The notes: generated by a model from the sequence alone, not told the origin. A stretch of 64,000 bases of DNA from Coprobacter fastidiosus (GCF_030296935.1 NZ_AP028032.1:744001-808000); one strand, 5' to 3'. Counted from the stretch's first letter, positions 26,911 through 36,040 are shown. Program-made: numbers and translations.

Positions 26911-28215
26911 TCAATCATTTAAATTAAAATACTGGCTACCCAAGAATGGCAGTTTCACTAATTTACCTTGTTTATATGCATTATAAGGCGAGAGATTCTT
27001 ATGTAGCCCTAAAGCTGAAAGACGAACCACATTTGTTTCTCCCTGTTCATCTTTATCCGTAAACCATATTGTATCACGTCGTATAAACTCCTCATTTAAT
27101 AGGTTAATGTCGTGAGTAGTCAATAGCATTTGTGAAGTCTGATTGCTATTAGCCAAGAATACTTTTATAAAATAGGATAGCAATTCATAATGAATGCTTG
27201 TTTCAACTTCATCTATGGGTACAAACTGGTTATTTTTCAGAAGGAAATTCAGTATTATGGCCATTCCTAAAAATCTCATAGTACCGTTTGATTCATACTC
27301 TTCAGATAATTCATATAAACCATTCCCTGTCCTATGAGTGAATGTCAATTCCGTATTTGTTATTTTACCTTTTTTCAACATTTCTGATTTTGCATCATCA
27401 GCAATTGGAGCTTTCTGAATCAGTTGTTCTAGTTCAGGCGTTATAAGTTCTTCTTCTTCATGAAGAGTAACATCTTCAATATTAAAATCCGAATCCTTTA
27501 AAAAGTTCAAAATAAATTTCTTCAGATTTCCATCCTTGTCCTTATCCAAATGACGTTTCACATATCCCGACAAAAGCATTCCAGGAGCAAGAACATCTTT
27601 TACTTGCTTTGCAAAATAGTCATAGACATCATTTAGCTTGGTCTTCCCTACATTGCAGTTTCCAAAAGCAGCAAGCACACTGCAGTTATTTATTGTGTTT
27701 CCTGCTATGGTATCCTGATTTTTCTTTGCCATTTTCAGGTTTATTCCAAATTCTATAACTGAAGAATCTGTATAAGGATCATAGCTACGGCTATAAAGTT
27801 TTGTAGGGCGTATGGATTCATATACAGTTAATGTTTCGGAATATATACGCTTTTTATCAAGCTCAAAGCTAAGGATATACTTCAATTGGTTCACATAAAA
27901 AGACATAGACATCTTTGTCGTTTTAGTCTTTGATGTTTCGTCTAATAAAAAAGGAACAACTCTAGTAGTATCATTACGACCTTTTGGCACCCTTAACACC
28001 AGCATCTTGAAAAAATCTATAGCTTCCAGCACATTGCTTTTACCAGACGCATTAGCCCCATATATTATTCCTACTTTCAGTAATCTTACACCATCCTTAA
28101 CTTCATAAGTGTATTCATCCAACATAAAACTGTCTGATGAAGGTTCAAAGCTTATTTTTTGAGTCGACCTTATTGAGTAGAAGTTTTCTACTGTAAATTC
28201 TGCTATCATAGTCAA
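26911..28215 (-). CDS. AAA_15/OLD-type ABC ATPase
   Basis: A 434-residue ATPase with Walker A GANASGKSN (53-61), a signature-like SNGTMRF, Walker B FVPIDEVE (about 334) and a histidine loop LLTTHD (about 366). This is the AAA_15/AAA_21 layout of SMC-like ABC ATPases such as RloA-type and OLD-type proteins, many of them in phage defence, usually beside a nuclease. No nuclease domain is fused here. It lies 47 bases upstream of the MazF-like gene and shares its direction, so it may be the first gene of the MoxR-vWA operon or a separate one-gene system. Confidence 0.8.
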   Translation of the reverse strand: MTMIAEFTVENFYSIRSTQKISFEPSSDSFMLDEYTYEVKDGVRLLKVGIIYGANASGKSNVLEAIDFFKMLVLRVPKGRNDTTRVVPFLLDETSKTKTTKMSMSFYVNQLKYILSFELDKKRIYSETLTVYESIRPTKLYSRSYDPYTDSSVIEFGINLKMAKKNQDTIAGNTINNCSVLAAFGNCNVGKTKLNDVYDYFAKQVKDVLAPGMLLSGYVKRHLDKDKDGNLKKFILNFLKDSDFNIEDVTLHEEEELITPELEQLIQKAPIADDAKSEMLKKGKITNTELTFTHRTGNGLYELSEEYESNGTMRFLGMAIILNFLLKNNQFVPIDEVETSIHYELLSYFIKVFLANSNQTSQMLLTTHDINLLNEEFIRRDTIWFTDKDEQGETNVVRLSALGLHKNLSPYNAYKQGKLVKLPFLGSQYFNLND

Positions 28216-28234
28216 TCTATTTCTTCTTTGATTG

Positions 28235-28242
28235 CAAATATA
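28235..28242 (-). promoter_or_regulatory. -7 promoter element of the ATPase/MoxR-vWA operon
   Basis: The - strand reads TATATTTG, matching TAnnTTTG, 19 bases before the ATPase start. It is the only such element between the island end and the operon, so it may drive all of 28215-16041. Confidence 0.5.
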
Positions 28243-28670
28243 TCAAATAAAATAAGAAATAGAATATTATACTACCTGTTTTTGTAAAATAGCTACATTT
28301 ATCCTGTTTATAATTAGATAAAATCAAATTATTCGCTTGACAACTTTACTTTACCCACGTACTAATATATACGTCCATTAAAGTAAAGTCAAATAGAGGG
28401 AAAAGAATTAATTCTATTTTTTCCCCTTTGTTCAGTAAAACAATAAGCGTGAAACTCCCTTGCATTTAGTTGACATACTTGGCGAAAAACTCACGTATTA
28501 TTTGTACCTTTGTAAGTAGATAGAAAACTGGTGAACTTCAGTTGGGAAAAACTAAATTTTCCGTGGTTCTAATTAAAAGGCGGAAGGAAGTATAGAATTA
28601 ATAGATTCAGCTTCAAAAACAACCCATTATGGCCTCAAAAATACTTTTCTACCGTTTAAAACATAAGTTT

Positions 28671-28909
28671 TTGATTATCAATTTCATCTACATGTGCATC
28701 GAGAAAATAACTATATGATTATCAATGAGTTAAATTGATTATAATCGATTGATATGGCGCTCTTTACGGGGTGTCTTTTTGTTGCTAAAGTATCGTTGAT
28801 AATCGTTGCTAAGCCTTTTTACGCCATTTTTTGTACTTCCTGTGTACCTCACCACGAAAATCCGAGGATTATCGTTGGCAAGGTCGTAGAGAACTTTTAC
28901 GCCATTTTA
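28671..28909. repeat. Cluster of short repeats before the tandem-HTH gene
   Basis: TGATTATCAAT occurs at 28672-28682 and 28716-28726, with related GATTATAATC (28738-28747), GATAATC (28798-28804) and GATTATC (28867-28873). ATCGTTG occurs three times (28792, 28802, 28871). TTTTACGCCATTTT occurs at 28817-28830 and 28896-28909. They probably are binding sites for the tandem-HTH protein or arm sites of the integrase. Confidence 0.5.
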
Positions 28910-28959
28910 CGGGATTTTACGGAGTTATACAAAATATTGGAGAAATAAGGAGAAATAAC

Positions 28960-29865
28960 ATGAGTAGCAACATTGAAATCAGACGAATCTGTGCGTGGTG
29001 CAAGCAAGAATTCATTGCACATAAAACAACCACAACCTGTTGTTCGCACAGATGTGCAAACCTTCTGTATAAACAGAAGAAACGTGAAGCTTCCATTAGA
29101 GCTAACAACCAGGTTGTCGAAAAAGTCATCAAGGAAAAGCCGATTGAAAAGATCAGAGACAAGCCTATTCTTACTATCACAGAAGCTGCCACATACATTG
29201 GAGTAATCCGACATACTCTTTATGGCTATCTGAAAAGAGGTGAATTAAAAGCCTCCCGACTTGGATATAAATTTCTATTGAAAAAGGAAGATATTGATGA
29301 CTTATTCAATAAGCCTATAGAATTTAAAATTCCGGTCAGAGACAAACCTTCCATTAATGATTTCTACACCACCACCGAAGTCAAGGAGAAGTATGACGTA
29401 AAGGATTCCTGGATATTCCATATCGCAAAGGAACATAATATCCCACGAACCTTTCACTTTGGGAAAACCTATTGGAGCAAAAAGCATATTAATGACTACT
29501 TTGCAAAGAAAGCTCCCGATCCTGAAATCAAGGAATGGTACAGCACGCAAGACATGCAAGAGAAGTTTGGCATGACACTGACGGCCATCTATTCTTTTGT
29601 ATCAGAGAATGCCATTCCCAAAAAGAAAGTCGGCATCATGGTGTATTACTCCAAGAAGCATGTGGACATTGCCAAAGGTCTCATAGCTCCCGAAGAGCCC
29701 AAATACTACACCATTGCCGAAGTGATGGAGCGATTCAATCTGACACGGGATCAACTCTACCATTATGTGAAATACCATAATATCCCCCGTATCAAGGTCG
29801 GTAAATATACCAAGATCCTGCGAGCAGAGCTAGACAAGTTCTTTGAGCCTCCAAAGATAGAATGA
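28960..29865 (+). CDS. Tandem helix-turn-helix (excisionase-like) protein of the island
   Basis: The start at 28960 (MSSNIEIRRICAW) was chosen because it follows an AGGAG-like site (28949-28953); the upstream in-frame ATG at 28831 runs through repeats. The 301-residue protein has an N-terminal cysteine cluster (CAWC, then CCSHRC) that may bind zinc, then four MerR/excisionase-type HTH_17 units: ILTITEAATYIGVIRHTLYG, FYTTTEVKEKYDVKDSWI, YSTQDMQEKFGMTLTAIY and YTIAEVMERFNLTRDQLY. It precedes the integrase by about 90 bases and likely regulates excision or integrase expression by binding the repeats upstream. Confidence 0.75.
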   Translation: MSSNIEIRRICAWCKQEFIAHKTTTTCCSHRCANLLYKQKKREASIRANNQVVEKVIKEKPIEKIRDKPILTITEAATYIGVIRHTLYGYLKRGELKASRLGYKFLLKKEDIDDLFNKPIEFKIPVRDKPSINDFYTTTEVKEKYDVKDSWIFHIAKEHNIPRTFHFGKTYWSKKHINDYFAKKAPDPEIKEWYSTQDMQEKFGMTLTAIYSFVSENAIPKKKVGIMVYYSKKHVDIAKGLIAPEEPKYYTIAEVMERFNLTRDQLYHYVKYHNIPRIKVGKYTKILRAELDKFFEPPKIE

Positions 29866-29958
29866 GGCGAAAGTTATTTTCTGGTGATAAATATCACCAT
29901 CATAACACCTATTTTATTTGCAACAAAAACAAGTATTAATCAAAAAAACAATATAGCT

Positions 29959-31065
29959 ATGACACTTACATGCACCAACGTAACTCTGAGACAAAAGTCA
30001 TTGCGTAACGACCGCATATCTCTTTATCTGGATTATTACCCGGCCATCCGCAATCCTTACACGATGAAGATGAGTCGCCGGGAATTCCTCGGCATCTACA
30101 TCTATGCCAAGCCCAAGAACGAGCAGCAAAGAATGTTCAATCAGGATATGCTGAACAAGGCAGAGGCCATTCGCTGTATTCGTGTCCAGTCGCTTATCAA
30201 TGAAGAATTCGGGTTTCTAGACAAGAACAAGCAAAAGGTAGATTTCCTTGCCTACTTCCGGACAAAGGCACGGGAAAAGTATGAGAAATGGGATTGTGTT
30301 TACAATCACTTTGAGAAATTTGTCGGCGGTAAATGTACCTTTGGCGATGTCACCGTAGAACTGTGCGAGAAGTTCAGGGATTACCTGCTCAAATGCAAAC
30401 AGATCAATCATCCCAATGCTTATATCTCACGCAATTCTGCAGCCGGCTATTATTCTACTTTCCGAGCTCCGTTGAAAATAGCCTATAAAGAAAAAATGTT
30501 GCGTGAGAATTTGAACGACTTTCTGGAAAAAATCGAATGGAAAGAGGTCAAGAAAGAGTATCTGACACTTGATGAAGTCAAGAAACTGGCAGCTACACCC
30601 TGCAAGATTCCAGTCTTGAAACAAGCCTCCCTGTTTGCTTGCATGACAGGCCTCCGTATCAGTGATATTCTGAAGCTGGACTGGCGTGATTTTGAAGTCG
30701 GCCCGGATCAAGGCTATTACATCCGTATCTGCACCGAAAAGACAGAAACCGAGGCCACCCTCCCCATCAGTCAGGAGGCACTGAAGTTGTGTGGCGAATG
30801 GGGCACCGGAAAAGTCTTCAAAGGCTTAACCCGCTCCATGACCCATCATCCCCTGAAACAATGGATTGCCGAAGCCGGAATCAGAAAGCACATAACCTTC
30901 CACTGTTTTAGGCACTCGTATGCGGTCATCCAAATCTCTTTAGGTACAGACATTTACACAGTATCGAAAATGCTGACGCATAAGAATGTCACCACTACTC
31001 AAATTTATGCTGATTTGGTCAATTCCAAGAAGAGAGAGACGGCGAATAAGATTTCGCTGAAATAA
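29959..31065 (+). CDS. Tyrosine recombinase (island integrase)
   Basis: The start was set at the ATG at 29959; the extra 25 codons upstream look non-coding. The 368-residue protein has the Bacteroides integrase layout: an N-terminal arm-binding region, a SAM-like core-binding domain (about 85-185), and the catalytic domain with R in TGLRISDILKLDW (about 232), H-x-x-R in HCFRHSY (about 315-318), H in LTHKNV (about 341) and the nucleophile Y in TQIYADL (about 350). It integrates and excises the mobilizable island that runs downstream. All catalytic residues are present. Confidence 0.9.
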   Translation: MTLTCTNVTLRQKSLRNDRISLYLDYYPAIRNPYTMKMSRREFLGIYIYAKPKNEQQRMFNQDMLNKAEAIRCIRVQSLINEEFGFLDKNKQKVDFLAYFRTKAREKYEKWDCVYNHFEKFVGGKCTFGDVTVELCEKFRDYLLKCKQINHPNAYISRNSAAGYYSTFRAPLKIAYKEKMLRENLNDFLEKIEWKEVKKEYLTLDEVKKLAATPCKIPVLKQASLFACMTGLRISDILKLDWRDFEVGPDQGYYIRICTEKTETEATLPISQEALKLCGEWGTGKVFKGLTRSMTHHPLKQWIAEAGIRKHITFHCFRHSYAVIQISLGTDIYTVSKMLTHKNVTTTQIYADLVNSKKRETANKISLK

Positions 31066-31084
31066 TAGAGTCGTTTCTTTATCT

Positions 31085-31127
31085 GTAACAGATCATATCT
31101 GGAAAATCTATCGGATATGGCCTGTTA
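31085..31127. terminator. Weak hairpin between integrase and retron RT
   Basis: GTAACAGATCATATC (31085-31099) pairs imperfectly with 31113-31127 (two mismatches). It lies between two convergent genes, where a bidirectional terminator is expected. Confidence 0.35.
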
Positions 31128-31171
31128 TATCATAATATTAATGGAAGCGATTATTGATTGCCAAGTCAAAA

Positions 31172-32221
31172 TTATACCAACCAATTAAGTTCATTAAACT
31201 GTTCTAACATCTTATTTCCGCATGCAGGGTCAATCTGTCTTACAAACATTATCTTTCCCCTTAACCAGTCTTTGTACAATCCCTTTGTCGTTTTCAAATG
31301 TTGATAATGTTCATATACTCCAAACTTCTTACAAAAATGCAATTCACGTAATATTTCCTTTTTATACTTTTGCGATACATGTACTCCATTTGTTACAGTC
31401 AAACCTGTAACCTCTTGCTTACATCCTTTATAACGTACTTTTGTTTTCATCCGATTTACTTTAAATCCATTAAGATATACGATTTTATAGATGTCTTCAA
31501 GAGCTGGAATCTTAACATCATAATCAGCCGAAAATGTTAGATCATCAGCATAACGTGTATAAACTATTCCTCGTTTTTTACAATATTCTAACATCATCTC
31601 ATCCATTCTCGATGCTATGATATTTGATAACATTGGACTTGTTGGCGCACCTTGTGGTAGTCGAGACTTATATGTACATAAGGCAGTTAATGTTTTAACC
31701 ACTTCATCTTCATATCCTAGAGAATGAAAATAATTATTCACATTATCTAGTTCTACTGTATGAAAAAAATTCTTCAAATCAACATTAATCAGCCAGTCAT
31801 GCCCCGCATGAGGTGCAGCATTTGTCAAGATACCGCGTACTTTGTCCCTATTTTTAAATGCTGGTATAAATCCATGAACGCAATCGTTTATTGATAAATC
31901 TTTACAAAGTATATTTATATAAATCCATCGCTGCATATTTTTCAGCAAAAAATCAGGTGCTTCTATTAATCTATCACCACCAGACTTTTTCCTGATTTTG
32001 TATTCTGTATAATGTTTCTCAACATTTGCAACCATTCCTTTGAGGGTTTCTGCGCAACATTCAAAATACATGGCAAGATGAACAAAATCAAATATCACAG
32101 GGAGATTTCGCTGGTGCAAACTCCCTGCATATTCAAAACATTCCTTCAAATAATTTTCCGTATGGTTGTTTTCTACGGCACATTCTTTAAAAAGAGACTC
32201 CCAAGTATCTGTCATAGTCAT
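31172..32221 (-). CDS. Retron reverse transcriptase
   Basis: A 349-residue reverse transcriptase with both retron-specific motifs: NAxxH as NAAPH (134-138) and VTG (271-273). It has the RT core: INVDLKNFF (D148), LPQGAPTSPMLSN (188-200) and the catalytic box YADD (224-227). It makes msDNA from a structured RNA normally encoded just upstream; here that is the hairpin-rich 134-base gap. No maturase or CRISPR fusion is present. The gene on the other side of the gap encodes a phosphoribosyltransferase-like protein on the same strand, so the three form a retron defence cassette. Confidence 0.92.
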   Translation of the reverse strand: MTMTDTWESLFKECAVENNHTENYLKECFEYAGSLHQRNLPVIFDFVHLAMYFECCAETLKGMVANVEKHYTEYKIRKKSGGDRLIEAPDFLLKNMQRWIYINILCKDLSINDCVHGFIPAFKNRDKVRGILTNAAPHAGHDWLINVDLKNFFHTVELDNVNNYFHSLGYEDEVVKTLTALCTYKSRLPQGAPTSPMLSNIIASRMDEMMLEYCKKRGIVYTRYADDLTFSADYDVKIPALEDIYKIVYLNGFKVNRMKTKVRYKGCKQEVTGLTVTNGVHVSQKYKKEILRELHFCKKFGVYEHYQHLKTTKGLYKDWLRGKIMFVRQIDPACGNKMLEQFNELNWLV

Positions 32222-32355
32222 TTACGTAATTGTCACTTTAGTGACAGTGCTGGACAAGCCTTGTTCAGCACTATCAGTGTAATTGTGTTTTAATTTCTGT
32301 ACGCCCCCGGGACATACAGGCAAAGAGTATTACATCTTTACTTAAAGCTAAAATC
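32222..32355 (-). ncRNA. Candidate retron msr-msd RNA
   Basis: A 134-base gene-free gap directly upstream of the RT holds three stems: CTGTATGTCC/GGGCGTACAG at 32297-32319 (10 bp with two G-U, 3-base loop), a 13-bp stem with one mismatch at 32246-32272 (AGTGCTGAACAAG arm), and the perfect TGTCACT/AGTGACA at 32231-32246. Position and structure suit a retron RNA. I could not find a convincing a1/a2 repeat, so the boundaries are uncertain. An RNA upstream of the partner gene (33655-33930) is the alternative. Confidence 0.6.
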
Positions 32356-33654
32356 CTATGACTTCCCCCTGAAAGTCTCTGGTATATACATATAGTCTCT
32401 ATCATCCACATAGAAAAATCCTTTTTCCTTATTCTCAATTCTAAATATCTTAGATGCTTCAGCTAGTGCTTTCTGGGCCTCGTATGTAACTTTATGGTCT
32501 TTATCCCACATGCCAATTTTCTCTCCTTCCTCAAATATAGAAGCCATATCATCATTAGTCAATCCCATCTCATTGGCTATAACCACTTCTGGCATTTTTT
32601 TCTCTAAGCATCTCAACAGATATGTTAATTTTACATTTTTATCTTGGATAATACCCTTCCAGTCCGGATTATCCAAATCAACTCCAAAGAACTGAGACAA
32701 TTTAAAAACCCATCTATTATTGTCCATCCTTTGAATAAAAGCCATGTTTTGTTTTTTCAGCTGATTCCGTGCAATCAAAGGCTGCCAATATTTTACACCA
32801 TTGTCTTCATACTTATCAACCCATATTATTGGTAGTGTATTGTTAGGAACAGCATGGGCGAACAAAACCAAAGCTTGTGAATTGGAATAGCCTAATTCTC
32901 GTCTTCTACATATCTGTTGACCATATTTATAACAGAACTCCCTGATTTTTTTCATCTTAAGATATCCTCCAAAAGGCGATTTATTTTTACTAAACGCATG
33001 AACTCTGACATCTCCATACAGTTTTACGTATGGGAAATCACGTTCTAACCTAGTCTTTCCTTTGTCCATCAGGATACAGCTCAAAAGGACGATCTTATAT
33101 GGTGCATTTTCTTTTACAATATTACCTATTGTCCATTCATTATTTATTTGCAGTATCTTTCCGTTCTTTTCTTTCTCAAACGTTAGTTTACAGTCTGTTG
33201 CAAATGAATCTCCAGAGCCAATTATGTCATCAAGGAATATTATGACATCTTCATCTATCAAAGATTGAACGTCTATATCCTTGGGATGATTATAATACAT
33301 TATTCCTTTTATGTTCTTAGGCGTTTGATTTCTGAACAGATTTTTTACCAAATACATAATGACATGTCCACTTTTCCCAGGTTTACCCAGTGGCATAAAC
33401 AAAACACGAAATGGTTTTTGAATCTCGCCCCACAGATCTTTAAAGATAGTATTAAGTTTTGATAATAGCATTCCCAACAGATCTTCTTCACGATAATACT
33501 CCAACTTTTCCAATACAGATACAGCCATTTCCTGTTCGTCATCTTGAAAGTTGTCGAGCCATCGGTACACATCATACAATTCTAACCTATCGTAAAATCT
33601 GTACCTAATAGTATCTACTATTCTTTTCTGCAAATTCTCTGATGGTATTCTCAT
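32356..33654 (-). CDS. Retron-associated phosphoribosyltransferase-like protein
   Basis: A 432-residue protein. The central part has a phosphoribosyltransferase-type PRPP loop in a Rossmann-like setting: VIIFLDDIIGSGDSFATD (about 137-154), preceded by strand FRVLFMPLG and GHVIMYLVKNL. The C-terminal 110 residues are helical and end in a small winged-helix-like region (GMWDKDHKVTYEAQKALAEA). Retrons with PRTase-like accessory proteins have been catalogued (type III in the classification as I recall). It would be the toxic effector kept in check by RT-msDNA. Separated from the RT only by the candidate ncRNA. Enzyme activity is unproven. Confidence 0.7.
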   Translation of the reverse strand: MRIPSENLQKRIVDTIRYRFYDRLELYDVYRWLDNFQDDEQEMAVSVLEKLEYYREEDLLGMLLSKLNTIFKDLWGEIQKPFRVLFMPLGKPGKSGHVIMYLVKNLFRNQTPKNIKGIMYYNHPKDIDVQSLIDEDVIIFLDDIIGSGDSFATDCKLTFEKEKNGKILQINNEWTIGNIVKENAPYKIVLLSCILMDKGKTRLERDFPYVKLYGDVRVHAFSKNKSPFGGYLKMKKIREFCYKYGQQICRRRELGYSNSQALVLFAHAVPNNTLPIIWVDKYEDNGVKYWQPLIARNQLKKQNMAFIQRMDNNRWVFKLSQFFGVDLDNPDWKGIIQDKNVKLTYLLRCLEKKMPEVVIANEMGLTNDDMASIFEEGEKIGMWDKDHKVTYEAQKALAEASKIFRIENKEKGFFYVDDRDYMYIPETFRGKS

Positions 33655-33903
33655 TCACTTGATAACTTTATGGTTACACCTATCTCAAAACAGCTTAATG
33701 ATTTCAACTTAATCCTTAAATATTCACGAAGTCTTGTTTCATTTGTAAAAGTACTACTTTTTCTCGAATTTGAATATTTCCACATATATTAATCTACCTA
33801 AATTACATCCTATTGTGGCATAGATGGCATAGAAATAAGTACCATATCGAGGACAAATGCTGCCACTTTCTTGGATTTATAACATGGTATCTATGAAATG
33901 ACA

Positions 33904-33911
33904 TATATTTG
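33904..33911 (+). promoter_or_regulatory. -7 promoter element of the small membrane-protein pair
   Basis: TATATTTG matches TAnnTTTG, 26 bases before the start codon at 33938. No clear -33 is seen. Confidence 0.5.
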
Positions 33912-33937
33912 CGCACAAACAATTAGCAAATATCACT

Positions 33938-34201
33938 ATGAATCAGAAAAGTATAGAACATATTACACTCTATTCCCTTGTATTGGTAGGTACTCTTGTT
34001 GTTGGCGTTTTAGCTCGTCAGTTTGTTTTATCCAAAGGTGTTGACGATTTCAGTAGTAGTGTTGCATTTTTTGCAACAGTAATTGTCTTGATGGCGATCT
34101 ATGCCAGTTTACAGATAACTTTCAACCAACTACTGTTACCACAACATCGAAACCTTTCTATTCCGTTTCACAGCTTTTCAAACGATGAAAAATCACAATG
34201 A
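33938..34201 (+). CDS. Small two-helix membrane protein of the island
   Basis: An 87-residue protein with two hydrophobic helices (about residues 10-28 and 40-60) and a cytoplasmic-looking polar tail. It has its own Bacteroidetes-type -7 element and overlaps the start of the next gene by 17 bases. It stands between the retron and McrBC. No family is recognised; small paired proteins like these are frequent passengers of Bacteroides islands. Confidence 0.6.
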   Translation: MNQKSIEHITLYSLVLVGTLVVGVLARQFVLSKGVDDFSSSVAFFATVIVLMAIYASLQITFNQLLLPQHRNLSIPFHSFSNDEKSQ

Positions 34202-34706
34202 TACCGTTTCTGCTCCGGAAGCCCTTACAATCGAAGATTCAAATCAGGCTGCCCCCAATGTCATTGACCCTGCTCCTACCGCTGAAGAAACAATCTCTGA
34301 ACCCTCAGAATATGAAGTCATGCGAACCAACGCTATAGCAAAAAAGAATCATGTTATTCAAACCAAATTAGAAAAGGCGCTCAATTATACTAAGCAAACA
34401 ATGGTTGCCTATATGAGTGAAGAAGATCTCAACCGTTTATATGCATACATCGTAGAATATAGCTCAGGCGATACCTTACAAAAGATATCTCCTGTAAAGG
34501 TTGACTCACAACTTAAAAGCATTGATATTATGTATTTTGGATGGAATATAGGCAAGGCTTTTGGCAGAAAGCGTGTTCATACTGCCACATTCATCAAGAA
34601 TGTCTTTGCCCATACTCTCCGTGATTTGGAAATCTCAACTATTGAGCATAAGATGTCACATACTGAGTCTGTATGTCATATTAAATTAAATGGGAATTTA
34701 TCTTAG
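34185..34706 (+). CDS. Hypothetical island protein
   Basis: A 173-residue protein with a low-complexity, proline- and acid-rich N-terminus (about residues 1-45) and a compact helical C-terminal domain (YMSEEDLNRLYAYIVEY onwards). The start overlaps the upstream membrane gene, so both are made together. Its end overlaps the convergent McrC gene by 4 bases. No catalytic motif or known family is visible. Confidence 0.6.
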   Translation: MKNHNDTVSAPEALTIEDSNQAAPNVIDPAPTAEETISEPSEYEVMRTNAIAKKNHVIQTKLEKALNYTKQTMVAYMSEEDLNRLYAYIVEYSSGDTLQKISPVKVDSQLKSIDIMYFGWNIGKAFGRKRVHTATFIKNVFAHTLRDLEISTIEHKMSHTESVCHIKLNGNLS

Positions 34707-36040
34707 CTAAGATCCAATATTTTTCTTTTTAATTCTTCCTGAATATTAGTCATTTCTAAACTAAACATAGCATATGTTTCTTTTTCTTGAGGTATTGGTA
34801 CACCTATATTGTATATCACACCACCAAATCCACGTAAGTCGCCTAATTTAGTTACCATTATATCCATTGTGGATTTAGGATATATGAAACCGCCAATATT
34901 AGCTTTTTCAACATGCATATATGATATAATTTGATGCATATCATTTCTGTCTATACGATTATTATCTAAATGTTTGTATTTAGCATCTAATATGAAATTT
35001 TCTTTAAAATAATCAGGATAACGTTTGCATCTACTAACTACAAAATTTATATCTGCTTCATTTTTATTGAATAAATAGATTCCACCTTTTCTAGCTCTAT
35101 TTTGTGGATGACTAAATCCGCATTCTTTCAATATTGTTTTATGTATAAACTCCTCCCAAAGCCATGATCCACTAAATAATAAGCCATATATCCGATTATT
35201 ATCAACCCCATATTTCAGCCTTTTGTGACATAAAATCTGGATACACAATTTTTGTAATATTCTGTACTCTGTATAATATGGATGAAAAATTGGATTTCTG
35301 TTTTTTATTAGAATATTATTTAACGCACGTTTGTCATACGATGGTGTAGCATTACATATTTGAGAAACATAAGCTACAGTATCTGCATCTGTTTGTAATA
35401 TCGCAGACATATATGAATCTCTTATATATTCGATTGTGTGCCTTATAAGTTGTGTAAGGTCATTATCACAATTATACTCCTTTATTCTATATGCAATCTT
35501 CCCAGTAAATGGGGTGTTGTTTTTTATATGATTTGAAATATTTATGGTTCCTTTAACATTGATATTATTACAATTTTTAGTAGTATATTTCTTATATAAT
35601 CCCTGCTTCAAAGCCCTTTTCAAATAGAACGGAAACATGTATGTCAAAAAGTCAAATATTCTATCGTTTGATATTGAATGTTGAAGGTCTAACAAATTTA
35701 TATGAAATACTTTTTGTAACATATAATGTAAAAAATAATCCTCAATGTCATTTTTCGAAAATCTAGTACTAATAGTAATTTGACTATCATTTATTCCAAT
35801 AAAGCCCAACAAATCTCCTGTTTGCAACTTTTGGTTATCCATTGTAAAAATGTAGCTATCAGCAATACCATCATGATGGATATCTAGTTGTTGAGAGAAT
35901 ATCAATAAATTAGAATTATTGTTTTCGCATAGATTTCGTATAGTAAAATTTGCTATCTTTGATAAGTTCTCTCTATCTTTATCTCTAAGTTGAGTTATTG
36001 GAATTTGACTATAATCGTAAGTTTTATATACATTAGACAT
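34703..36040 (-). CDS. mcrC: McrC-like restriction nuclease subunit
   Basis: A 445-residue McrC-type protein. The N-terminal region (GDLLGFIGINDSQITISTRF) is the McrC beta domain that contacts McrB, and the C-terminal PD-(D/E)xK nuclease shows EADINFVVSR and ILDAKYKHLD with the D-x-K core. It is the nuclease of a type IV modification-dependent restriction system. It lies 28 bases after the McrB-like gene, same direction. It appears full length with no lesions. Confidence 0.85.
   Translation of the reverse strand: MSNVYKTYDYSQIPITQLRDKDRENLSKIANFTIRNLCENNNSNLLIFSQQLDIHHDGIADSYIFTMDNQKLQTGDLLGFIGINDSQITISTRFSKNDIEDYFLHYMLQKVFHINLLDLQHSISNDRIFDFLTYMFPFYLKRALKQGLYKKYTTKNCNNINVKGTINISNHIKNNTPFTGKIAYRIKEYNCDNDLTQLIRHTIEYIRDSYMSAILQTDADTVAYVSQICNATPSYDKRALNNILIKNRNPIFHPYYTEYRILQKLCIQILCHKRLKYGVDNNRIYGLLFSGSWLWEEFIHKTILKECGFSHPQNRARKGGIYLFNKNEADINFVVSRCKRYPDYFKENFILDAKYKHLDNNRIDRNDMHQIISYMHVEKANIGGFIYPKSTMDIMVTKLGDLRGFGGVIYNIGVPIPQEKETYAMFSLEMTNIQEELKRKILDLS

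Larger units (their letters stand above)
28216..28959. other. 744-base gene-free junction upstream of the integrase module
   Basis: This stretch holds the - strand promoter of the ATPase operon on its left and short repeated motifs on its right. No believable gene lies inside; the frame at 28754-28948 has no ribosome site or family features. It is the expected place for one end (attachment site) of the mobilizable island, since integrase modules usually sit next to an att site. The exact end cannot be fixed without an empty-site comparison. Confidence 0.4.

Noticed and set aside
28754-28948. 64-codon open frame before the tandem-HTH gene
   Set aside because: It runs through the repeat cluster, has no ribosome site or family features and overlaps the 5' region of a better gene.
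28831-28959. Longer N-terminus for the tandem-HTH protein
   Set aside because: The added residues have no domain character and translate the repeat region; ATG 28960 has a better upstream ribosome site.
31172-32221. Diversity-generating retroelement linked to the tail fibres
   Set aside because: The RT carries retron motifs NAAPH and VTG, is 22 kb from the tail genes, and no template/variable repeat pair was seen.
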